From Pantoea sp. 18069 (GTDB lineage: Bacteria > Pseudomonadota > Gammaproteobacteria > Burkholderiales > Burkholderiaceae_C), in contig NZ_CACSJA010000017.1 in the NCBI RefSeq assembly GCF_902706035.1, positions 47,336-111,335 of the forward strand: a stretch of 64,000 nucleotides of DNA, in the 5' to 3' direction. A program made the translations under genes and the position numbers. The notes below the pieces were generated by a model, which was given only the letters and a program-made list of their open reading frames with translations, was not told where the DNA came from and did no database searches. Positions 19,401 to 26,899 of the stretch are shown here, piece by piece; the stretch's first letter is position 1, and each line of letters starts with the position of its first letter.

Positions 19401-20140
19401 ATATGCAGGCCGCCGGGCGGCATCACGAAATCCTCGGGCACGACGATGTTCACGCGGTCGGGATCGATGGAGACGCTGGACGAGGACTCGACGACTTCCT
19501 GGATGGTCTTCATGCCCGACCACAGGCCCGAGAAGCGGCTCATCGCGATGCCGTGCAGGCCCATGTCGAGGATGTCCTGCACGCTGCTGGGGAAGAACAC
19601 CGGTGTGCTGCAGGCCTTGAAGATGTGGTCGCTCTGGTGCGCGGCCGTGCTGCTCTTGCTGATGTGGTCGTCGCCGGCAATCGCCAGCACGCCGCCATGC
19701 CTGGCCGTGCCCGCCATGTTGGCGTGCTTGAACACGTCGGAGCAGCGGTCCACGCCCGGGCCCTTGCCGTACCAGATGCCGAACACGCCGTCGAACTTCT
19801 TCGTTTCGGGGTAGAGGTCGAGCTGCTGCGTGCCCCAGACCGCGGTCGCGCCGAGCTCTTCGTTGACGCCGGGCTGGAACACGATGTCGTGCTGGGCGAG
19901 GTGCTTGCGCGCGGCCCACAGCGCCTGGTCATAGGTGCCCAGCGGCGAGCCGCGGTAGCCGCTGATGAAGCCGGCGGTGCGCAGCCCGGCGGCGGCGTCG
20001 CGCTGCTGCTGCAGCATGGGCAGGCGAACCAGCGCCTGCACCCCGCTCATGAATGCGCGGCCCTGGGCCAACGCGTATTTGTCATCGAGGGTGACGGTCT
20101 CCAGTGCACGCCGCAGGTGCTCGGGCAGGGGGGCATTCAT
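16496..20140 (-). CDS. Indolepyruvate ferredoxin oxidoreductase family protein, fused subunits
   Basis: The 1,214-residue enzyme oxidatively decarboxylates an aryl or branched 2-oxo acid to its acyl-CoA with ferredoxin as acceptor. The thiamine diphosphate half shows CSGCPHNTSTRVPEG, GIGCHYMASW and GDGTYFHSGLLAIRQSIAAG (about residues 510-580). A reduced iron-sulphur region follows (CEGCGDCSVQSNC). The C-terminal gamma-type domain carries GVGGTGVITIGSLLGMAAH and DAGGLAQKGGATWSH. All subunits are fused, as in the long proteobacterial form. An ATG at 20140 follows GGAGAC; a 21-codon extension upstream was rejected. It diverges from an Lrp/AsnC regulator, which probably controls it in response to an amino acid. 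Confidence 0.92.
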   Translation of the reverse strand: MNAPLPEHLRRALETVTLDDKYALAQGRAFMSGVQALVRLPMLQQQRDAAAGLRTAGFISGYRGSPLGTYDQALWAARKHLAQHDIVFQPGVNEELGATAVWGTQQLDLYPETKKFDGVFGIWYGKGPGVDRCSDVFKHANMAGTARHGGVLAIAGDDHISKSSTAAHQSDHIFKACSTPVFFPSSVQDILDMGLHGIAMSRFSGLWSGMKTIQEVVESSSSVSIDPDRVNIVVPEDFVMPPGGLHIRWPDAPLEQEARLMDYKWYAALAYVRANRLNYNVVEGANDRFGLIASGKAYNDMRQALVDLGLDDDVCRQLGIRVHKVNVVWPLEATITREFARGLQEILVVEEKRQVIEYQVKEELYNWRADVRPNVLGKFDEGEGDTSGGEWSQPNPSQNWLLRAKADLTPAIIAKAIAKRLKKLGVPDDVVARMDQRLAVIDARERALAAPLVETGDRQPWFCSGCPHNTSTRVPEGSRAVAGIGCHYMASWMPDRSTSTFTQMGGEGVTWVGQQPFTTEPHVFANLGDGTYFHSGLLAIRQSIAAGVNITYKILYNDAVAMTGGQQVGERPEGHSVAQIAHSLRAEGVVKLVVVTDDPAKYEGRTHHVKGSAARAGHPELLDDLPAGIEVFHRDELDRIQRELRATPGCTALIYDQTCATEKRRRRKRGTLATPDRVVVINELVCEGCGDCSVQSNCLSVEPVETEFGRKRRINQNSCNKDYSCLKGFCPSFVTVEGGTLKKPKREKKGQLDLLPPLPEPVLPLAESAWGIVVGGVGGTGVITIGSLLGMAAHLDGKGVVTQDAGGLAQKGGATWSHIQIALRPEAIYTTKVDTAKADLVIGCDPIVAAHKSTLAVMQPGRTYVALNNHATPTAAFVHDPDWQFPGGNCASAIESAVGPGLVGSFDAEQAAVQLIGDSIYANPLLLGYAWQKGRVPLSHAALMRSMELNGVQIENNKAAFEWGRRCAHDLAAVQALYQATQVIHFAKKPGLEEIVAKRVEFLTGYQNAAYADSYKALVDQVHFAEQALGKGTRLSEAVARYLFKLMAYKDEYEVARLHTDAAFTAKLANMFDGDYKLVHHLAPPLLSQKDEQGHLRKKTFGPWVRSAFGVLTRLRGLRGTAFDVFGYTEERRSERALIAEYRQDITALLAGLTHERLALAVEIASIPEGIRGYGHVKERHLEAAQAKRAALLAQWSAPAAAAASVAQGSAVAH

Positions 20141-20317
20141 AACTTGTCTCCATCGAGGTGGAAAGGTGCATTTCTTGCGCCGGAAAGCTTGCGGCGCAGG
20201 CACTTTGTTTTTGCTTGATCTCCCGTTCAGTGTATTCCTGAGTCAGCGATAAGTGATTGCGTTGTATGCGCTGTTTTGGCTATTCTTGGAAAGATTCTTG
20301 CTCTAAATGGAGTGATT

Positions 20318-20821
20318 TTGAATACATTGGACAAATTTGACGTCGCCATCCTTGGACAGCTCCAAGCCGATGCGCGCCTGACCAACGCCGAGCTCGCGCA
20401 GCGCGTGGGCCTGTCGGCCGCGCCCTGCTGGCGGCGCGTGCGCGCGCTCGAGGAGGCCGGCTTCATCAAGGGCTACCACGCCGAGATCGACCGCCACAAG
20501 ATCGGCCTGGGCGTGCTGGCCTTCGTGCGGCTGGACGCGGTGCGCACTTCGGGGCCGCTGACGCTGGAGACCGAGGAAGCGATACGCAAGATTCCCGAAG
20601 TGGTGTCCTGCCACTACATCAGCGGCTCGGGCACGTTCGAGCTGCAGGTCGTGACGCGCGACCTCGACAGCTTCGCGCAGCTCGCGCGCCATGTGCTGCT
20701 GAACCTGCCCAACGTCAAGGACGTGCACACCAGCTTTTCGCTGGGCGAAATCAAGGCCAGCGCCGCGCTGCCGCTCGAGCATCTGCTGCGCCAGGGCACG
20801 GGCAACGGCTACGGCCGTTAA
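20318..20821 (+). CDS. Lrp/AsnC-family transcriptional regulator
   Basis: The 167-residue product has an N-terminal helix-turn-helix (LDKFDVAILGQLQADARLTN then ELAQRVGLSAAPCWRRVRAL) and a C-terminal RAM ligand-binding domain (ISGSGTFELQVVTRDLDSFA). Length is typical. I chose a TTG at 20318, five bases after GGAG, giving the usual MNTLDKFD opening; a GTG two codons earlier is also possible. It is transcribed away from the indolepyruvate oxidoreductase gene across a spacer of about 180 bases. Lrp-type regulators of amino-acid catabolism often sit like this, so it probably senses an aromatic or branched-chain amino acid. Confidence 0.9.
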   Translation: MNTLDKFDVAILGQLQADARLTNAELAQRVGLSAAPCWRRVRALEEAGFIKGYHAEIDRHKIGLGVLAFVRLDAVRTSGPLTLETEEAIRKIPEVVSCHYISGSGTFELQVVTRDLDSFAQLARHVLLNLPNVKDVHTSFSLGEIKASAALPLEHLLRQGTGNGYGR

Positions 20822-20877
20822 CTGGAACACGCAGGCTTTCAAGCAGGAAGCCCGCTTTGGTCGCAAAATCACGCCAC

Positions 20878-22647
20878 ATGCCAGACGAGATTTCGCCCCC
20901 ATCGCCCCCCGCCCGTGTATCGCCGCCAGGCGAGGGCGCCCGCCCACCTTCCCCGGCGGGCCGTCCGCCGGGGGCCTCTGGGGGGGGATTGCTCGAAGAC
21001 CCTTCCGGCATGGCGGATGCGGACCGGGCCAGTGCCCAGGCCGCGGCCAGCCAGGCAGCGCAGGCCAAGGCCGCCCAGTCCGTCTGGGCGCCGTTGACCC
21101 GGCCCACGTTCCGCATGCTGTGGCTGATCTGGATGGCGGCCAATACCTGCATGTGGATGAACGACGTCGCCGCCGCCTGGCTGATGACCTCGCTGACCAC
21201 GTCGCCGGTGCTGGTGGCGCTGGTGCAGTCGGCTTCCACGCTGCCGGTGTTCCTGCTGGGCCTGCCCAGCGGCGCGCTGGCCGACATCCTCGACCGCCGG
21301 CGCTACTTCATCGTCACCCAGTTCTGGGTCGCGGCCGTGGCCGTGGTGCTGTGCCTGGCCGTGCTGTCGGGCCATATGACGCCCGCCTTGCTGCTGGTGC
21401 TGACGTTTGCCAACGGCATAGGCCTGGCCATGCGCTGGCCGGTGTTCTCGGCGCTGATTCCCGAACTGGTGTCCAAGCCGCAGCTGCCGTCGGCGATGGC
21501 GCTCAATGCGGTGGCGATGAATGCCTCGCGCATCATCGGTCCGCTGGTCGCGGGCGCGATCATCGCGAGCCTGGGCAGCGCCTGGGTATTCGTGCTCAAT
21601 GCGACGCTGTCGGTGATTTCGGCGCTGGTGCTGATCCGCTGGAAGCGCAAGCATGCCGACAGCCCGCTGGGCCGCGAGCGCCTGCCCAGCGCGATGCGCG
21701 TGGGCGTGCAGTTCGTGCGTGAGTCGCCGCGCATGCGCGCGGTGCTGCTGCGCACGGTCTGCTTTTTCTTCCAGTCCACGGCCGTCATGGCCTTGATGCC
21801 GCTGGTGGCGCAGCGCCTGCACGTCGGCGAAGAAGGCGGCGCGGGCACGTTCACGCTGCTGCTGGCCTCGATGGGCGCGGGCGCGATCATAGGCGCCACG
21901 CTGCTGCCGCGGCTGCGCCAGGCACTGCCGCGTGAGCGGCTGGTGCTCACCGGCGTCAGCGTGCAGGCGCTGGCCACCGTGGCCGTGGCGCTGGCGCCGC
22001 ACCTGGCGGTGGCCGTGGCGGCGATGCTGCTGGCCGGCATGGCGCTGATCGCGACCGCCAATACGCTGGGCGTTGCCGCCCAGATGGCCTTGCCCAACTG
22101 GGTGCGCGCACGCGGCATGTCGATCTACCAGATGTCCATCATGGGCGGCACGGCGCTGGGCGCGGCGCTCTGGGGCCAGGTGGCGTCGATCACCTCGGTC
22201 CCGACCAGCCTGATCATCGCGGCCGTCTGTGGTGTGGTGGCGATGCTGCTGGTGCAGCGCCTGTCGTCCGACCGGCAGATCGAGGAGGACCTGAGCCCGT
22301 CGCAGGCATTCAAGGCGCCCGAGGCGACGATGGCGCCCGAAGCCGGGCGCGTGGTCGTGACCATCGAATACATCATCCAGCCGGCGCAGACCAAGGAGTT
22401 TCGCCAGCTGATGCAGGAAAGCCGCCGCAGCCGCATGCGCCAGGGGGCGCTGGGCTGGACCCTGCTGCACAGCATGAGCCAGCCCGAGCGCTTCGTCGAA
22501 CAGATCATCGACGAGTCGTGGACCGAGCACCTGCGCCGCTTCGACCGCGTCACCGCCTATGACGTCTCGCTGCGCGACCGCAAGCTGGCGTTCCATGTGG
22601 GCGAGGGCCCGCCGCGCGTGACGCGCTATTTCGCCGAGTCGCCCTGA
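20878..22647 (+). CDS. MFS transporter with C-terminal antibiotic-biosynthesis-monooxygenase-like domain
   Basis: The product is about 589 residues. The core (about residues 75-455) has 10-12 membrane helices and resembles the EntS/DUF894 branch of major facilitator exporters: MWMNDVAAAWLMTSLTTSPV, then GLPSGALADILDRRRY and RLPSAMRVGVQFVRESPRMR. After the last helix a soluble tail (about 470-589) with VVVTIEYIIQPAQTKEFRQL and FVEQIIDESWTEHLRRFDRV resembles the dimeric ABM fold. The first 45 residues are rich in proline, glycine and alanine and look like read-through of intergenic DNA; a shorter start at 21010 (MADADRASAQ) or a TTG at 20857 cannot be excluded. Substrate unknown. Confidence 0.82.
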   Translation: MPDEISPPSPPARVSPPGEGARPPSPAGRPPGASGGGLLEDPSGMADADRASAQAAASQAAQAKAAQSVWAPLTRPTFRMLWLIWMAANTCMWMNDVAAAWLMTSLTTSPVLVALVQSASTLPVFLLGLPSGALADILDRRRYFIVTQFWVAAVAVVLCLAVLSGHMTPALLLVLTFANGIGLAMRWPVFSALIPELVSKPQLPSAMALNAVAMNASRIIGPLVAGAIIASLGSAWVFVLNATLSVISALVLIRWKRKHADSPLGRERLPSAMRVGVQFVRESPRMRAVLLRTVCFFFQSTAVMALMPLVAQRLHVGEEGGAGTFTLLLASMGAGAIIGATLLPRLRQALPRERLVLTGVSVQALATVAVALAPHLAVAVAAMLLAGMALIATANTLGVAAQMALPNWVRARGMSIYQMSIMGGTALGAALWGQVASITSVPTSLIIAAVCGVVAMLLVQRLSSDRQIEEDLSPSQAFKAPEATMAPEAGRVVVTIEYIIQPAQTKEFRQLMQESRRSRMRQGALGWTLLHSMSQPERFVEQIIDESWTEHLRRFDRVTAYDVSLRDRKLAFHVGEGPPRVTRYFAESP

Positions 22648-22684
22648 GTTCGTGAACACGTTCTGAGCGCTGGCGTGCAGCGCT

Positions 22685-23335
22685 TCAGCCCAGCGCCCAC
22701 CACGGCGGCGGCATGTGGTCGGCGTTCGTGCCACAGAGCACCAGGGCCAGGTCGTTCCCATCGGCAAACGACGCCGCGGATTCTTCCGGGTGGCCCAGCC
22801 ACCTGACGTAGCTGGGCGGTGACGGCTGCGCAGGGTACGTCGGGGTATGGATGATGATGCGGGCGCTGGCAAAGGCCTGCTGCTCCAGCATCGCGTCCAT
22901 GGCAGGGGGCGGATGTACGCCCTCGGTCGTGTGCACTGTGGTTTCCCCGGGCCAGCCCGGCAGGTGTAGCGCGGGCCAGGGCAGGCTGTCGTTTTCCCCG
23001 GCTTCGCCATCGAAGCCGCGGCCCGTTTCATGGGCAATGTAGGCGCGAATGGAGGCAATCCGCTCGAATTCAGGCTCGCCGAGCGTCAGGATTTCCGCGA
23101 TGTTTCCTTGTTCCCCCGGGCGCTCTGGAATTCCCAAGCGGTAATAGCGTTGCAAGGCGGGTGCATCCAGCGCGCAGATCTGCGCGTAGAAAGGATTCGC
23201 CGGATTCAGCGCCAGCGTGCCGTTCAGGAATCCCGGGAGATGGAAGCGGTCGACTGGCGATGCCAGAGGTGGAGCGTGGAATGGCGATTCGCCCTGCGCG
23301 CAGGGGGTTTCAGCGGTGTCGTGAAAGGTCGGCAT
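22685..23335 (-). CDS. Unrecognised protein, orphan gene 2 of a pair
   Basis: The 216-residue product is not recognised. It is rich in proline, histidine and aromatic residues, with segments such as HLPGFLNGTLALNPANPFYA, FERIASIRAYIAHETGRGFD and an ending NADHMPPPWWALG. No signal peptide, lipobox or membrane helix is visible. I started it at the first ATG (23335); no clear ribosome binding site is present. It lies 111 bases downstream of another unrecognised gene on the same strand, and both have more AT-ending codons than their neighbours. The two may form a small acquired operon. It converges on the MFS gene. Confidence 0.55.
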   Translation of the reverse strand: MPTFHDTAETPCAQGESPFHAPPLASPVDRFHLPGFLNGTLALNPANPFYAQICALDAPALQRYYRLGIPERPGEQGNIAEILTLGEPEFERIASIRAYIAHETGRGFDGEAGENDSLPWPALHLPGWPGETTVHTTEGVHPPPAMDAMLEQQAFASARIIIHTPTYPAQPSPPSYVRWLGHPEESAASFADGNDLALVLCGTNADHMPPPWWALG

Positions 23336-23446
23336 GGTGTGAAGGTCCAGGCGCAAGAGTGCACGCTGCTCCCGGGCCTTGGGGCTGGCAGGCAGCGACA
23401 GCGTGCAGTTGGATATCCCCAGGCTCCCTGCGGCGCCCGGGCGTGA

Positions 23447-24559
23447 TTACATGACCAGGTCGTCCTGGCTGCCCACCAGTTGCACCGCAGCGGTGTCGCC
23501 GCTGACAGAATCCGCATCGGCGTCCTCCAGGAGCTGCTGGATTTGAACCTCGCGCTGGGCAGCGGGCAACCTGTGCAAGATGGGCGGTGCGCTGTCGGGC
23601 ACGGGCGGGATGGGGGTCTGGGTCTGGGTCTGCCAGGCGCTGCCCAGCGCAAGAGACAGCGTCTGCGCGTAGCCCGGGCTCTGGAAATTCACCGGGTTTT
23701 CTTCGCAAGCTTCGGAATGTTGCGTGCCTGGCGAGGCGATGTTCCATGAATGCTGCGCAGGGTTCAAGGAGGCAGCAGCGTGCGTCGGGGCCAGGGGATG
23801 GGGGGTGGCGAAGGGCGTCGACAGCCGCTCCACCCATTCCTGCGGGCCGGTGATGGCGCCGGCGCCATGGCTTTCAGTGGGCAATGGATCATCGCCCACC
23901 TCTGCGTAAAGCGGCTCAACGCCATTTACCGGCGCGGGCCGCGACTCGCTTTCATTGCGTTGCAAGGGGATTCGCATGACCCTATGGGTGCTGTCGAATT
24001 CCGGAGAAGCCAGCGGCAGGAACGAGTAATCGCTGTTGAAGGAGCTCAGCTGCAGCGTTTCGTCGGAATGGTCGGCATGGGAAAAGATGCCGGTCTCGAA
24101 ATTGAATCGCGAATCGAAAGTGTCGGAAAAACTGTGGGCCTGGGCAGTGCCGGCGATATCGTCAAGGTCGGGGAAATATCTCGGAGAGAGGTGCATGGGC
24201 ACGCCGGGATCGCCCGTGCGGCGCAGGTGGATAGGGGTGAGTACCTGATCGCTCTCGCGATTTTCAGGGGGATGGTCTGCCCCGGTGTATTCGCCGCACG
24301 CCTGCGACGTGATCTCGTAATGTGTCTTGTGCGGCTGCGGGATCGTAAGGACCACCGGATCCTGCGGGTGCTGCTCGCGGACGGCATAAGTCAGTTCAAG
24401 CGACCGAATGCTCGCTTCATCCTCCTCCACATCAATTTCACTGATCCGACCATCAATGAAAATACGCTCAATATCCAGCAGGTGCAGGGAGCTGGGCACA
24501 GGGGCCTGATCCCGGGCCTTGGCCTGCGTCGATGTGGTGTTGTTCGGAGAGACGGGCAT
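23447..24559 (-). CDS. Unrecognised acidic protein, orphan gene 1 of a pair
   Basis: The 370-residue product is not recognised. The N-terminus is rich in Ser, Thr, Pro and Asn (MPVSPNNTTSTQAKARDQAP), followed by an acidic segment (IERIFIDGRISEIDVEEDEA) and long stretches rich in Pro, Ser, His and Asp with little predicted order. No signal peptide or membrane helix is visible. Such an N-terminus occurs in type III effectors, but no hrp-type promoter box was seen, so that is speculation. Codons with A or T in the third place are commoner than in flanking genes, a sign of transfer. The frame stays open to a TTG at 24673; the ATG at 24559 is my choice. Upstream is an AT-rich spacer. Confidence 0.6.
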   Translation of the reverse strand: MPVSPNNTTSTQAKARDQAPVPSSLHLLDIERIFIDGRISEIDVEEDEASIRSLELTYAVREQHPQDPVVLTIPQPHKTHYEITSQACGEYTGADHPPENRESDQVLTPIHLRRTGDPGVPMHLSPRYFPDLDDIAGTAQAHSFSDTFDSRFNFETGIFSHADHSDETLQLSSFNSDYSFLPLASPEFDSTHRVMRIPLQRNESESRPAPVNGVEPLYAEVGDDPLPTESHGAGAITGPQEWVERLSTPFATPHPLAPTHAAASLNPAQHSWNIASPGTQHSEACEENPVNFQSPGYAQTLSLALGSAWQTQTQTPIPPVPDSAPPILHRLPAAQREVQIQQLLEDADADSVSGDTAAVQLVGSQDDLVM

Positions 24560-24689
24560 GTGGATATGGAAATGCGAAGGGTGAATGGAAGACTGCAGAA
24601 AGCAGCTTTCATTTTCCGACGCTGTTCCATGGACCCGTGGTCGGCGGTGCGCGCCTGCGCGGGTCGGTGCCAAGGATGGGTGCGTGTAA

Positions 24690-24735
24690 TATTTTGTCTA
24701 TCAAATATTATTTGAAATAGTTAAATTCTATTTTG
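24690..24735. promoter_or_regulatory. AT-rich spacer with two palindromes, probable control region of the orphan pair
   Basis: This 46-base stretch is strongly AT-rich in a GC-rich genome. It holds a perfect 13-base palindrome, CAAATATTATTTG (24702-24714), directly followed by AAATAG-N7-CTATTT (24715-24733). It lies between the orphan gene 1 (start 24559) and the 3' end of mltA (24772). A promoter and operator for the orphan genes is the simplest reading; no clean -35/-10 pair could be fixed. Confidence 0.4.
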
Positions 24736-24771
24736 TGGCGGGCATGTGCGCCCCCTCACCGGCGCGCGGGA

Positions 24772-25947
24772 TCAGCGGCCGGCGCTGCCCGGCGTCAGAT
24801 GGCGTGGCCAGAAAGTCCACAGGCGCAGATTCTGCTTGAGCCGGCCTGCAATTTCGCCGGCTTCGACGCCCCAGCCGGTGAAGTAGTCGGCGCGCACGGC
24901 GCCGAGGATGGCGCTGCCCGTGTCCTGGGCGAACACCATGCGGTTGAGCGCAACCGTCGGGCCCGGCGTCGACAGCCAGACCGGCGTGCCATAGGGGATG
25001 CTCTGGCGGTCCACGGCGATCGAGCGGCCCGGCGTTAGCGGCACGCCCAGGGCGCCCTTGGGGCCGAATTCCGCGTCCAGCCCTTCGAGCGTTTCCTCGC
25101 GGAAGAACACGTAGCGCGGATTGCTCCACAGCATTTCGTTGACGCGTCCGGGGTTGGCCGCAATCCAGGCGCTGATCCCGGGCCAGGTCGCGTCGCGCAC
25201 CAGGTTCTGGTCGAGCAGCCAGCGGCCCACGCTCTTGTAGGGCTGGTCGTTGGTGCCGGCATAGGCCACGCGCACCTGGCGCACCTGGCCGTCGGGCTCG
25301 GTCAGGCGCAGCCGGCCCGAGCCCTGGATATGCAGCACCAGCGCATCGACCGGGTCGCGCAGCCAGGCGATCGCGCGGCCGGCGAGTGCGGCCTGGGCTT
25401 CGGGCAGGGTGTCGATCTGCTGGCGTGAGTACCAGGGCTTGCGCGTGCCAAAGCCTGCGGGCAGCCGGTACAGTGGCACGTTGTAGCCATTGCCGGGCAG
25501 GCGCGCGGCGTCGAGCTGGGGCTCGTAGTAGGCGGTCAGCAGGCCTTCGGGGCTGCCGTTGCTCGCTTCGACACGGTAGGGCTGGAACTTGGCCAGCATC
25601 CAGGCGCGTTGTTCGTCGCCGTTGGCAATGCTCAGGCGGCGCACTTCGCTGCACAGGCCTGCAAAGGCCGGCGTCGGGCGCTCGCAGTTCTTCACCCAGG
25701 CATTCCAGGCCTCGTGCAGCGCGTCGCTTTCGAAGCCCGGCAGATCGCTCCAGGGCACGGGCAGCCAGCGGCTCTTGGGGAAGGCCACCGGCGCGGCCGT
25801 GATGGGCGCCGGCGTGGCCTGGATGCCCTGGGGGAGCAGCTCCGGAATGGGCGACGGATCGACGGTTGAAACGGGGGCGGTGGAACACGCGGCAAGCGTT
25901 CCTACAATCAACGCCATTGACGCAAGGCGCAGGAGGTTGAGATTCAT
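24772..25947 (-). CDS. mltA: Membrane-bound lytic murein transglycosylase A
   Basis: The 391-residue lipoprotein cleaves peptidoglycan glycan strands to 1,6-anhydro-muropeptides at the outer membrane. The start at 25947 opens a lipoprotein signal (MNLNLLRLASMALIVGTLAAC, Cys21). The MltA domain is evident from GLLTAYYEPQLDAAR (about residues 140-154) and VLHIQGSGRLRL; the 3D domain at the end has FAQDTGSAILGAVRADYFTG (from residue 339) with the catalytic-site aspartates Asp342 and Asp354. No good ribosome binding site is seen. The start codon overlaps, on the other strand, the start codon of a small membrane protein gene. Confidence 0.94.
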   Translation of the reverse strand: MNLNLLRLASMALIVGTLAACSTAPVSTVDPSPIPELLPQGIQATPAPITAAPVAFPKSRWLPVPWSDLPGFESDALHEAWNAWVKNCERPTPAFAGLCSEVRRLSIANGDEQRAWMLAKFQPYRVEASNGSPEGLLTAYYEPQLDAARLPGNGYNVPLYRLPAGFGTRKPWYSRQQIDTLPEAQAALAGRAIAWLRDPVDALVLHIQGSGRLRLTEPDGQVRQVRVAYAGTNDQPYKSVGRWLLDQNLVRDATWPGISAWIAANPGRVNEMLWSNPRYVFFREETLEGLDAEFGPKGALGVPLTPGRSIAVDRQSIPYGTPVWLSTPGPTVALNRMVFAQDTGSAILGAVRADYFTGWGVEAGEIAGRLKQNLRLWTFWPRHLTPGSAGR

Positions 25948-26089
25948 GGGGCTGATTTTGCTTGAAGCGTTGCTGGCATTGATCGTTTTGATCGCAATTG
26001 TCTGGTGGACCATGTTTTCCGGGCGCAAACGCGGGGAACTTCCTGCGCCGCCCGAAGACGATCCACCGCCGCCGGGGCCGCGCTCCTGA
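25946..26089 (+). CDS. Small single-pass membrane protein (47 residues), unrecognised
   Basis: This short gene has a near-perfect AGGAGG ribosome binding site at 25931-25936, nine bases before its ATG, which is stronger evidence than most genes here show. A -10-like TACAAT lies at 25903-25908. The product opens with one hydrophobic helix (MGLILLEALLALIVLIAIVW), then a short basic patch (GRKRG) and a proline-rich acidic tail (PAPPEDDPPPPGPRS). It should sit in the inner membrane with the tail in the cytoplasm. Its start codon overlaps that of mltA on the opposite strand, so each leader is antisense to the other gene. Function unknown. Confidence 0.6.
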   Translation: MGLILLEALLALIVLIAIVWWTMFSGRKRGELPAPPEDDPPPPGPRS

Positions 26090-26241
26090 CGCACACCGGC
26101 GCGCTGTGGTGTCTGTCCTACGGGCTTGCAGATGCGAGGCTGATACGCTGGTTGATAATTCGTCTTGCACAAGGGGCTGCCTGCCCGGCAGGCGTTCTGC
26201 GTGACAGGTAGCGCCCGGATCATTTACGTGAAGGAGTTCAT

Positions 26242-26892
26242 ATGCGCAAAAATATCGTGGTGGCCGCAACGGCTGCAGTTCTGCTGATTTCAGGTTGTGC
26301 CAACACCGGCATGTCCGACACCCAGCGCCGTACCGCCACAGGCGCGGGCGTGGGCGCGCTCGCGGGCGCGGTGCTCGGCTCGGCCACGGGCGGCAAGGCC
26401 GGCACGGGCGCGCTCGTGGGCGCGGGTGTGGGCGCCCTGGGCACCTACATCTGGTCGCAGAACATGGAAAAGCAAAAGCAGGAGATGGAAGCCGCGACGC
26501 AGGGCACGGGCATCGCCGTGACGCAGACGCAGGACAACCAGCTCAAGCTCGACATTCCCAGCGACATCTCGTTCGACACCGGCCGCTCGGACATCAAGAG
26601 CAACTTCGCTCCGGTGCTCGACCGCTTTGCCGATGGCCTGCGCAACAATGTGAACACCGATGTGCGCATCGTGGGCCACACCGACAGCACGGGTTCGGAC
26701 GCGATCAACAACCCGCTGTCGCTGCAGCGCGCCAACAGCACGCGCAACTACCTCACCAGCCGCGGCATCGGTGGCACGCGCATCCAGACCGAAGGCCGCG
26801 GTTCGTATGAGCCGATTGCCTCGAACAGCACCAACGATGGCCGCGCACGCAATCGCCGCGTTGAAATCTACGTGGGCGAACGTCCACGGTAA
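26242..26892 (+). CDS. OmpA-family lipoprotein with glycine-zipper segment
   Basis: The 216-residue product has a lipoprotein signal with Cys19 (LLISGC), a glycine-zipper region (about residues 33-67, GAGVGALAGAVLGSATGG and a second G-rich run) that may insert in or pair at the membrane, and a C-terminal OmpA domain (about 100-213). The latter has the peptidoglycan-binding landmarks FDTGRSDIKSNF, GHTDSTGSD and GRARNRRVEIYV. This matches the YiaD-like family. AAGGAG lies just before the ATG. It probably ties the outer membrane to the cell wall. A family B repeat begins eight bases after its stop. Confidence 0.88.
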   Translation: MRKNIVVAATAAVLLISGCANTGMSDTQRRTATGAGVGALAGAVLGSATGGKAGTGALVGAGVGALGTYIWSQNMEKQKQEMEAATQGTGIAVTQTQDNQLKLDIPSDISFDTGRSDIKSNFAPVLDRFADGLRNNVNTDVRIVGHTDSTGSDAINNPLSLQRANSTRNYLTSRGIGGTRIQTEGRGSYEPIASNSTNDGRARNRRVEIYVGERPR

Positions 26893-26899
26893 TAAGAAG

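Noticed and set aside
17321..20218. Plus-strand frame of 965 codons opposite the indolepyruvate oxidoreductase
   Set aside because: Shadow of a strongly conserved gene.
23336..23446. A frameshift joining the two orphan genes into one
   Set aside because: The first gene ends in a normal stop, 111 bases separate the frames, and neither end resembles an interrupted domain.
24560..24771. Hrp-type (TTCG-N16-TTCG) promoter before the orphan genes
   Set aside because: No TTCG pair was found in this spacer, so a type III effector label is not supported.
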